64,000 nt of DNA from NCBI RefSeq assembly GCF_963966145.1, contig NC_091052.1, positions 13,206,001 to 13,270,000 on the forward strand, in the 5' to 3' direction. Both the position numbers and the translations under genes were made by a program. Every line of letters begins with the position of its first letter. Position 1 is the first letter of the stretch. Origin of the DNA: Tenebrio molitor (taxonomy: Eukaryota; Arthropoda; Insecta; Coleoptera; Tenebrionidae). Shown here one piece after another: positions 11,901 through 23,900 of this stretch. A model generated the notes under the pieces. The model saw nothing but the letters and a program-made list of their open reading frames with translations. It ran no database searches and was not told the DNA's origin.

Positions 11901-14900
11901 AAAAAAATTTATTACTGCACGTTCATGAAAAAAGTCTGGCTTTCATAACTAGTTGTACAAAGAACTATTTCAGAGTTAATTGAACTCATCAAATAATAAA
12001 ATTATTGAACCATGTAGTAAAAAAAATACTGGCGAATGCACAATTTTTTCTATTTTTTTTTTTTTTTTGAAACGCGGAAACTCATTGGGTTTCAAAGAAT
12101 TTGTCATGACAAAATCACCAAAAGATCAGTAAAATATTATGTTTGGCCTTTTGAAGAACAGTGAAATTTTTATCGCTTTTACCAAATTTTGAAAAATGTA
12201 ATGATAATTTTCAGTATTGTTAGTGGAGAATAGAGACGTTGGATTCGGTGTAACGAATTTATGATGTTTAGACCTACAAAATGCAGTTTGCAGATTTTAT
12301 CTAATCCATCGGACAACAAAATCATTGGATTATTAGTAAAAAATATCCCGGCGCATCCACCATTTTTTATATTTTTCTAAAACGTATTTCATTTGAGCGT
12401 TATTATTATGATGACGAAATGTCCGAAACATTATTAAAATTAAATAGTTGTCTTTGTTGAATTTATGATGTGGAAATCTAGAAAACAGATTTTATCAACG
12501 TAATCAAACAAATTTATGGAAATATGTAGTGAAAAGTATTCCAGGCTCATCAGTCATTTTAGAATTCTTCTTTGGGGTTTTATCGTGCAATAGTTATTTA
12601 CAGCAAGAGTGAGGAAGCAAAGCTTTCGTTCACGCGAATTCCGTGGACGAAGTGAAAGAAAGCGGCCTTACTCTCCAGTGCTGTATTTGGTTTTGTTCGA
12701 TACCTCCTTAGAAAGTGAGTCTATAACTTAGTATTCGCAATTTTAAATAAAAATAAATCATATTTTTGGACGGATCTGTTGCAGTGGAATTGTGTGCACG
12801 TTGTGAAAATTGTGGAAATAGATGATGAATAGTTATATTTTCTTGATGATGTCTTGGAAGAGGCAAGTGCCGCGAGGTACCAAATGTTGCCAAAAAAATC
12901 AAAATTACGTTATTGAAAGAATGAAAACCAGTGAGCGAAAGTGAAGTGAACGAAAGAAAAACCTTCACCCACTGGTAACTATGGACTTTCTAGGGAGGTA
13001 TCGAAGAAAAGATGTTCAAACATTTAATTCAAAAAAACATTTTCTTGGCAAATTATAAATTGACGGTTGTTTTTATTGAATTTGTAATGAGAGAATCTGT
13101 GAAATATTATTTGAACATGTTATCTAACCTTCAGACAACAGAATAATCGAACTAATTGAAACAAAATGTTTCAGTAAATATAAAAAGTCAATTTTTGAAG
13201 CTCCTGCTTCGAATCCAACACCTTTTCAGACTTGTGCACAAAAATAAAAGTCGAATGTAATTTTATGAATCACGCGCCATTCATCTCTATAATGTCTAGT
13301 TATGAGCCGCAGCACTCCTCACGATATCGCATGTTTTATGATTGACGGCTGTACAAGTTTCATAAAAGAGGGATGATTGTTATTATTATTGCAACATGCA
13401 ATTTTCATGTACCGTTCGAGTAATGCCGAGATAATTAAAAGCTTCGAGCTACGATTAAGACAACGGTCGAGCCACATTTCTCCTCTCGCGAACACTTCTC
13501 TGCGACTCTCTCTCTCCCAAAAAAAACACCATTTTTCTTCGTCCAAATCGACTGTTTTATTCGACTTTATTGAACTGACATGACAGTCTTAACAGAGCGC
13601 CGCGAAACTAAAAGAAATTCATCACAAATTATGGACGTAGAGTGGAGACTTCGTAATTCGAGGGCAAATGAATTTGTAATTCCAACCGGTGCGGACACGG
13701 AGCGATTAAACCGTTAAGAGTCGTCGATTGGTGCGCGATAAAGAGTCGCTTTGCAGTTGAACTCGTTCGAGAGACCTCTTCGTCGCAAAAGAAAAAGTCA
13801 CGTTATTGATCATGGCGCATTCACCGTGCAGCCATTTAATTATTTCCGATCCTCGTGATAGTTCATACGTCAATATGTCGCCGAGCCAACAAATACCACC
13901 TTGTTATACGCTTCCTGAAAGTCGTCGTTATCGCATGCACAAAGCCGGCGAAGAGTCTCCTTCAAGGATTTGCCGCCGCCACCGATCCGTCAGATTTTTA
14001 CGCCGCCAACTTTCCGGCTCGTCTTTAATTCAAATGTGAAAAGATACGTGAGGTAATTCCGAAAAATGGCGAGGGGCGGCGGCGAGGTCCTGTACTCATA
14101 ACACGAAGAAGTTCGCCTTAACTCAATATTGAGGAAAACTTGGATGAACAAATTTGAAATTTTATTTGTCGATGGGTTCGGGATTCGGCGGCACAGACGG
14201 CAATTTAATTACGTTGTAAAACTTAATGTCCATATTTGGAAAATTATATTCATGGTTTAATTTCGACGGAAAGGATACTTTAACGGGGGCGGAAGCCTTT
14301 TATGGATTTGGATTTCGCTCAACAAAAAAATATTTTAATGGCGGACGCTCACTGGGCCGCATCACTCGCAACTTTTCGATTAGATTTTTTCGGGTGGCGG
14401 GATCGATTTTCCGGTGCGTTTTTTGCGCCGCCCCCGCGCTTGCATAACCAAATCGGCGACACGCGTTAATGGCAAATCAATAATCGTCGGCGTTATTTCT
14501 GTCAATAGTCGTTATGCGATATCTCGATCGTACGTGAGCCCATCGTTAATTTAAAGAATCCCGGAGTTAATTACGGTTCCGGGTGTGGCGTTTCGTGCCG
14601 CTCTCAAAAATCGTACCGATCGCGGCGATAAAATTTTCACTGGGTAATGTGCAGAAATTTAGAATATAGATTTGAAATTTCAGGAAAAACTATCGCTATC
14701 GATCACGCGATCTCATCATTACCATAAATGCTTTAAAAGTGGTCGGGTTGGCCTCTTTCTAGCCTCATTACATGCTATCAGCCACTATTTCAGGAGAAAC
14801 TGGCGAATATCGATGTCCTCACGGGAAACATGAATCTGGAATGCGACAATGTGCCAGTAATTATCGGGAAAATGGTTTATGAAAAGTTCGCTGATAAAAT

Positions 14901-17900
14901 AAAGCGACTCGCTGATCTATAAAAGGGAAAAGTTTGCGGGGCTTGTTGTGTAACCTGCTCCTGACACCGACAAACAAGTTACTTTTTAGGGTTTTTCTCC
15001 TTTTGTTAACTTTCCCGCGATCTCGAGGTTTTTGTGCTTTTCCCACAACTCGTATTAGTTTCTCAACAATTGACGCTGACACTTTGTCTTTTCACGTATC
15101 CGCAACTAACGCCAACGGTGGCGAACCGAACCGGTAAACCGGTTATAACCGGGGAAACTATTCCAACTCCCATCCAATCTGTGCAGTTTCTATATAAAAT
15201 CGAAACTGCTACACCAAGACCCAGACGAATACATTTAAGTCATTTCTAAAGGAGCTTTATTCCTTTAAACTCAACTGAACATTGAATACTAATGATATTC
15301 ATAATAATGTATTTTTCGTCAGGACAAAAATATTTTGCTCATTGCCGTAGCAATTAAAGTAGAAGAATATTTCTTTGATCCTTTATTCGTCCCTTATCAG
15401 TCCAGCCAAATTAAAATCGTGCTTGAATTAATTCTGAGAGCAAAAAAAAGTATGGCTCGTACAAATGAATCCTGGGCTGAGTAGGCGGTGGAAAAATTAA
15501 GCCGTTTATAACAGTGTAAAGTTTGAATTTCCCGCCGTTTGACACGAATGACATTTGTTTATGTTTAATCGGGACATGTTTGTTTTCAGGAAAGGGTGCC
15601 CTTAGAGATTTGCTTCGAGAATAGGAATTGTTAAGTTATTCTATTTTTAATGTAAAACATTGGAAAGAAAGAAAAAAAGAAAGATTTTCTTGGCTATAAT
15701 TTTAGGTTAGCTGTCAACATGCTCCAATTAATCTACGCTTTAAAAAAGCACAACAATTGACGGTTTCCAACGCCTCCGCAGCCCAGGATTTCATTTGAAC
15801 GCGCGATACAACAAAGCAAATACTCCGACAATTGTTTAAATATTTTTTTATAATTATGAATTTTTAAAATCATGTTTTTAGACCTTAATTAATTCTGAGA
15901 GAAACAAAAAGTATGGCTCGTACAAATGAAATCCTGGGCTGAGTAGACGGTGGAAAAATTAAGCCGTTTAGAACAGTGTAAAGTTTGAATTTCCCGCCGT
16001 TTGACACGAATGACATTTGTTTATGTTTAATCGGGACATGTTTGTTTTCAGCAAAGGATGCCTTTAGATATTTGCTTCGAGAATAGGAATTGTTGAGTTA
16101 TTCTATTTTTAATGTAAAACATTGCAGAAAGAAAAAAAGAAAGATTTTTCTTGGCTATAATTTTAGGTTAGCTGTCAACATGCTCCAATTAATCTACGCT
16201 TTAAAAAAGCACAAGTGACGGTTTCCAACGCCTCCCCAGCCCAGGATTTCATTTGAACGCGCGATACAACTCCGACAATAATTGTTTAAACAATTTTTTT
16301 TATAATTATGAATTTTTAAAATCATGTTTTTGGACCTTAATTATACCAGACGGCCATTTTGTAGTTGTTATAGTTTAGAGGTGATGGACGTTTAAAGACG
16401 CACCGCGAAATACTCCAATTTTGCATGACTTTCGGCTTAGTAATAATTGATTGAAACAAATTAAATGTTGTCTGAAAATTCTAAAATAATTCATACAGAG
16501 TCTAGATACTACAAATGGAATTTTAATGCCAATTAGAAGCAATTTCACGTAGTTTTCAATTTTTAACACCGAAAAACAAAATTTTAACATTCATTTTTTA
16601 TGCAATTTTAAAATGATCGCGAGCGTGGAAGAAGTGCTCCACGTAATTATTACTGTTGTTTATGATATTCGCTTGAATTTTTTTTATTTTCCTAATTATA
16701 CAGGGTGTCTTAAAATTATCGTATTCCGAGTTCGGGGCTTAGTAGGGGACATCCTGTTGACCAAGTAAAAATGTTTAAAAAAAAATTGCCGTCACTTTGA
16801 AAAAAATATCAAAATTGCCAATATTTGTTCAAAAGTACCTGATTAATATTCTAGCTGTGTTGTACTTCCCTTTTAAACAAAAATTGGAAAAATAAAACTT
16901 ATTTTTTCGAGATAAAGCTGTTTTTTCAAGAAATGTCTTTTCATTTATATTTCAATATTTTACATAATCATCCTCACCATATTTCAAAATGAATGTCAAC
17001 CATTTATATTTTTTTATTTGAAGAAAACATGATGAAAAGTTTAAACCTTCAGACCCATATATCTTTGTAAAGATCCGCCCCCCCCCCTATATTTTTTATT
17101 TTATTTTTTCGAGATTCCTGAGATTTTTCCCTACAAGACCCCCGACTTGGAATACGTTAATTTTGCCACACCCTGTAGAATTAACACCATGCTTATTATT
17201 CTTTGACAGACGGTCAAAGAGATATTACTTTATTTGAACAAAATGCATGTAATGTTTTTTGTCCTAGAGTTTTTGCAGTTCTGAAGCAACTCCTAGCGTG
17301 TTCTATTTATCGCAAAATTACTACTATTTTTTAAATTGTTTTGTTTTCTTTAACTGTAGAAAGCGTGGCCCCAAACCTCCGCCGCAACCCTTTCCGGGGC
17401 AATTTTTTGGCGTTTTGGCACCAGTCGGAATTCCCTCGCCCGGGGGCGGCGCCTTACCGCACCTGACGCGCCTCGTTATTTACCAATTGTCGAGCTAACA
17501 TCTATTCCGTGTCGCGGGATAATACAGATCCTTTTAATTAGTCCTGGTACGGTACAATCCGATAACAAATTACACATCAGCTCGTAGAACAAGACAAACA
17601 TCGGATTCGCCTTCTGTATCGCTATTTCCATCTAGGAAGATTTAGCGATGTGCGAAATGGGATAGACACTGAAAACGGGATAACCACCGACTGAAATAGT
17701 TGCGTTTAATTTCAATGAACTACTTATTAACGCATTTAGCATTTAATCCCCGCATAAATAATGAACGAGTTGTCTCGCGCCCCCGCCGACGTAATTTCGC
17801 GGCGCTGCAGGAACGATCCCCGACATCGAACACGAATCCGGTTTGCAGGATTCGTCTCGCATCAAACGAGACTGGACAAATTTGCAGGAAATATGTTCAA

Positions 17901-20900
17901 GTTGTGTCTTGTCCTTCGAGCAGGAAAAAGTTTGATAAAACGTTTAGTCTCGATGTTAATCCACTTAGTGTTGCAAAGTTTGTCTCAGTTCAAGTCGCAA
18001 ATTAATTCCAGAATTTAATTTATCAATTAGCGAGGTCCGCTCGCGTGACCGCAACACACCAACAACTCGAAAAAAAAAAACAAACGCGACCGAGGGAATT
18101 TTATTATCAAAAATACACCGGGAAATTCTACCGCAATTGAGATGCGCTTTTGACTGTACTTTCTCTAATTATTATATGTATTCGTATTATTCCAGGACTT
18201 ATCACAACTACTTCGAGGAAGTTAGACCGGGAAACTCTAGACGAACACATTTTAGAGGTAAGTAGTAAATTGTCTTCTCGGCGAGCATGTTGTTTTATTT
18301 TGTTTATGTGTTTAATTAGTTGAGTCACGTAAACCGCCGGCTTTTGTATATTTTATTACCCAATTTATTCGGGGGTGTTTAAAGGGGACATTACGGTGAA
18401 GAGCGCTGATTGATATTTTAACGACTCTCCAACTTTCGACTCCATTTCCCCACGTCCCCGTTAATTGTCATTATTTTTCTTATTGACAGAACTCACCCGG
18501 AAGAATTCTATTGTTGTACAATTTCGTCGTTACCCGTCAAGATTTTCACCGGTGAAATTTTCTCAAAACATGTTTTCAGGCCTACAAATTAGATTTCACT
18601 TACATCCGAAACAACAGATTATAAAGTGATCGAATCCGAATTTTCCTGACAGTAATGAACAGCGATTTTTGACGGAATCGGTACAAAGGCCGCCTCGACT
18701 AAACTTTTCATTTGAATTAGCTTTGTACCTGGAAAACTCCGTAAACACGTCAGCTCAGATAACTCCGGCGTCTTCCCCTCGAACCTGAATTTTTTGCATT
18801 AATCTGGGAAGCCTCACGAGCAATAATTAACTCGCAAAGCTCGCCAAGATTTTTTCGCGCGACTCACACTAAGTCCGTCCAAGCTCTCGCCCGATTTGTC
18901 CCCCTTTGAACGCGCTTGGACCCTACAGAATTTCGCCGCCATTATGGAAATGAGTGTACTCGGGGTGCCCTTTGTGCTGTGAATTGTACGGGTGAAGAGC
19001 TACCTATCGCCGATTACCATAATCACCAATCAGACTACAAGATTGATCGAAACACAGTGCAAGCTGACTGGATGGTATTAGAATTAAGTCATCCGAACGA
19101 GTTACACGATTTGCATGGAGCCTTCCAAATCCGAAATTATCGACTTCCAAATCCAATTAAGACGAGACGAGGTCTAGATAATTGGAATAATTTATTTGGT
19201 GTTGCACATATTTCGAAAACAACCAGTTCTTATTGGTGTAATCATCCAATTATCTCGTTCGGAAAATGCGACTGTTAAGTCCGCGCTAATTCGGGCCGTG
19301 GAAATGGAGGGAGAGCGGATGGTGTCTTTTAATATGTAAAGATCACGACGCCAACCAAACTTTGCATTTATGATTCGCCGGCTTTATTTAATGATCCATT
19401 TAAAACTTGGCCCAACAGTAATGCCGATGACTTTTTAAGGCGAGTTTCAGGACTGCAATTGAAGCAAAAGCTGAGCTTTCAACAAGATAAAAGCTTCACT
19501 GGTAAATTGTTGTTGCAGTAGGAAAAGCTCCAACTTTCGCCGCATCGAAAGCTTGACTAGTAAATTGTTGTTGCTTTGAACAAAAAGCTCCGCTTTCAGG
19601 ACAATGGAAGCTTGACTAATAAATTGTTGTTGCTTTGAATACAATACTCAAAAACACGAAAGCTTGACCAGTAATTTGCGTTTGCATTGAAGAAAAAGCT
19701 CTGCTTTCAGGAGCACGAAAGCTTGACTGGTAAATTGTTTTTGCATCGAAGAAAATGCTTTGCTTTCAGGAAGACGAAAGCTTGACTAGTAAATGGTTGT
19801 TGCAACGAACAAAGAGCTTAGCTTTCGGGACCGTGGAAGCTTGACTGGTAAATCGTTGTTGCAAGAAAGACAGAGCTCTGCTTTTAGGAAGATGAAAGCG
19901 GTTGAGAGAAAGCTCAGGCTTTGGAATGAGGGAAACTTGAATGTTTAATTGTTGTGTTTCAGGTGTTGATCAGCGACAACGGGAGCCCCCCGCTGTCATC
20001 AACGACGTACGTCGTCGTCAAGATCAAGGACATCAACGACAACGCCCCCGAGTTCGAGCAGATCTCTTACAACGTCCAAATCCCAGCGAGTGCAGATTTC
20101 AATCAGGCCATGTTCCAGGTGAGCCTTTTGTTTAGACGGTCGGAGTAAAATTAATCCGTTTAAGAAGTCCATTGGGGAATGTTTTCCGACGCAAGACAGT
20201 CGAGTTTTTGTTGATTTCCATTAACTGGTTTTGTTTAACAGTTTTAACATTTTTCCGCTCGTGACGTCGACTGGAAACTGTTCATTTCCGATTTGTTTTC
20301 CCGCCATGATTTACATTTTATCTCACGTTACATGGCATTCTAGACTGAACTAGATGTTAATGTCACTGCTAGGTAGATAACGATCCACTTGTAAGCGTGC
20401 ATCGCACATGACATATGCAAGTTTCCTCGATGTTTGTTTAATGTTTTGCTCTGTCACCCATCTTGAAGCTCTCTTGTCTGATCGGATCGCTATTTGGGGA
20501 TCGGGAACGTCCCGATTTGAACGGTCACGTTGTAAAGCTACTCCCGCGGGAGCAAATACCGATTAAACAAAGCCAACTTGTTGAGTCGTCATTAAAATTC
20601 TCTTAACGATCCAGAATGACAGCCCAGATGATTTCGACGGCGCCGACGCCGCTACTGACGATGATATGTGGGATTCTCACGGTCCTGCTGATCTTGCAGA
20701 CCTCGATCGGGTCTTCCGGGTAAGCGGGACTGACATACAATCCATCATACGTGAAAACTAACTAGAAAATTGTATGTTCCTACTGCATGCTGTCACCAAC
20801 TGGTTTTTACTTTTTTTTTTTTTTTCGTTAACCAAATCGTTCGAATAACTGTTCTAGTTCACCCATTGCATCATCTAGTGCATGAGAGTAATGATCAAGT

Positions 20901-23900
20901 GCAGCATGAAACGTGCACCCACATCTCGATTCTTGACCAGAGATTTTGTGTTCAGTTTTTTAACTTTTCGAACATATCTTAAGAGCAAGCTATGCCACGA
21001 ACATGAAGAAAAAGTAGTTGTTCCTCGATGTGTCAAACAATTTTTAATTGCTCGAGCATCCAGAATTGGTCCAAACAAATTTTCGAAATTAGTTAAGAAC
21101 ATAAAAATTCTACGAGGTACATCTCTCTGATTTTACTATTATCAATATTTTACCTGGTACTGTATGTGGAGCTGCAGACCCCTTCGAAACGAAAGTTTCA
21201 AGAAAAATTTTTGAAAAATCTCTAAAAATCAAGTCTTTGTAAGTAGTACCAGAAGGTTTTGCGAATGGTACCATCAAACAAGCATTCCATTTTGTCTCTT
21301 TGAAACACGCTGACCAATCGAGTTTTTGCAATTAGTACCTGAAGGTTTTGCAAGTAGTACCATTGAAGAAATATTTATTTTGTCTCTTTGAGGACACGAT
21401 AACTGATTTTGAGTGTGAAAAGAGGTCTTGCAAGTAGTACCATTGAAGAAATATTTATTTCCTCTCTTTGAAGACACGATAACTTATCTCGAGTGTGAAA
21501 AGAGGTCTTGCAAGTAGTACCATTGAAGATATATTTATCTTGTTTCTTTGAGGACACGATAACTGATTTGGAGTATGAAAAGGGGTCTTGCAAGTAGTAC
21601 CTGAAGGTTTTGCAAGTCGTACCATTGAAGAAATATTTATTTAGTCTCTTTGAGGACACGATAACTGATTTGGAGTATGAAAAGGGGTCGTGCAAGTAGT
21701 ACCATTGAAGAAATATTTATTTTGTCTCTTTGAGGACATGATAACTGATTCTGAGTGTGAAAAGGGGTCTTGCAAGTAGTACCTGAAGGTTTTGCAAGTC
21801 GTACCATTGAAGAAATATTATTTCCTCCCTTTGAAGACACGATAACTGATTCTGAGTGTGAAAAGGGGTCTTGCAAGTAGTACCATTGAAGAAATATTTA
21901 TTTTGTCTCTATGAGGACACGATAACTGATTTGGACTATGAAAAGGGGTCTTGCAAGTAGTACCTGAAGGTTTTGCAAGTCGTACCATTGAAGAAATATT
22001 TATTTAGTCTCTTTGAGGACACGATAACTGATTCTGTGTGAAAAGGGGTCTTGCAAGTAGTACCATTGAAGAAATATTTATTTTGTCTCTATGAGGACAC
22101 GATAACTGATTTGGACTATGAAAAGGGGTCTTGCAAGTAGTACCTGAAGGTTTTGCAAGTAGTACCTGAAGGTTTTGCAAGTCGTACCATTGAAGAAATA
22201 TTTATTTAGTCTCCTTGAGGACACGATAACTGATTTGGAGTATGAAAAGGGGTCTTGCAAGTAGTACCATTGAAGAAATATTTATTTCCTCCCTTTGAAG
22301 ACACGATAACTGATTCCTTGTGTGAAAAGGGGTCTTGCAAGTAGTACCATTGAAGAAATATTTATTTTGTGTCTATGAGGACACGATAACTGATTTGGAC
22401 TATGAAAAGGGGTCTTGCAAGTAGTACCTGAAGGTTTTGCAAGTCGTACCATTGAAGAAATATTTATTTAGTCTCTTTGAGGACACGATAACTGATTTGG
22501 AGTATGAAAAGGGGTCTTGCAAATAGTACCATTGAAGAAATATTTATTTTGTCTCTTTGAGGACATGATAACTGATTTTGAATGTGAAAAGGGGTCTTGC
22601 AAGTAGTACCATTGAAGAAATATTTATTTTGTCTCTTTGAGGACACGATAACTTATTTTGAGTGTGAAAAGGGGTCTTGCCAGTAGTACCTAAATGTTTT
22701 GCAAATAGTACCATTGAAGCAATATTCATGTTTTGTCTGTTTGAGGACACGATAACTAAGTTTGAGTGTGAAAAGGGGTCTTGCAAGTAGTACCTGGAGG
22801 TTTTGCATATAGTATTGCTAAAGAAATATTCATTTTGTCTCTTTGAAAACACACTAACTGATCTTGAGTGTAAGATCAAGTTCCGACAAGTAGTACTTGA
22901 AGGTTTTACGTCTCCTACCGTTGAAGATTACTCCAATTTATCTCTTTGAAGCTACACTAACTAATCTTGGGTGTTTGATTTAGCAAATTTGACACATCGG
23001 GGGTACATCTCAACCATCGCAAATTTTCTTCAGCTTTTCTTCTTAAGATATTTCAGATAGAGGCAATTTTTTGTTTGTACATTCGTCAGCCAGCATCTGC
23101 TCGAGATGCCAAATTATAAAGAATCATTCGAGAGGCATATTTAAAATATTTCGCAATGATTTTATTCTTTCTGTTCATCTATTCTTGTCTTCATCTTTCT
23201 CTCAATCTCTCAACACTCTTGCAACTAATTTTATTTTATTTTTCTCCAAGTTACAATTTTGTCACCAGTCAGAGCATTATGTTTGCGATGTTTTCTGCAA
23301 TCTCTCCCGCAAGCTTTCCACGCTTCGACCAGCATTTAATGAAATATGCCTTTCAGTTTCAGTTTTGTAAAATAATTTTCATCAAATTGTTTTGTTTCGT
23401 TTTTAATACACAAAAGCGAGTCTACATGTCAAACAACATGAACAAAACGATAAATTTGATTTTATTTAAATAACTACACAAACGAATAATTGTATTCGGT
23501 CGGTTGACTGATCTGATGAAAAATTGCCTTTATTCCAGTTTGTCAGTATCTGGCAAAGTGTGGCTTGCACAAGAATCGATTTTTTTTTATCGCTGACCTT
23601 CCACAGGTGCTAGCTTTTGATCGAGACGCCGGTCCTAACTCCGAGATTCACTACAGCATCAAGTCTGGCAAGGGGAGGTCAAAATTTCGAATTGACAATA
23701 GTACCGGAATGGTGTACGCGCAGAAGGGTTTCGAGCCTGGACAAGAGTACGAATTGAACGTAAGAGTTGAGAGAGTGGAGAGAGAGGAGTTGTTGAGCGG
23801 TTGTTCGTAGATTCGAGTGACCGACGGAGGGAACGTGTCGAAGAGCAGCATCTCCAAGGTGTCAGTCCACGTGGTAGCAGTGCCTTCAAAATCCAAACAC

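Noticed and set aside
14794..14856. 63-nt stretch after TATTTCAG and before GTAATT, open in the kug phase
   Set aside because: Weak pyrimidine tract, weak donor and a 21-codon length where chance openness is common; no cadherin-like content. Left out unless junction reads appear.
18916..19278. 120-codon open frame in a kug intron
   Set aside because: It opens at TTG without a plausible start, no family resemblance, no splice sites in phase with the gene.
21375..22879. Series of minus-strand open frames of 60-111 codons with repeating peptides
   Set aside because: They are translations of the 80/102-bp minisatellite; frames break at every 22-bp step, there is no start context and no splice logic.
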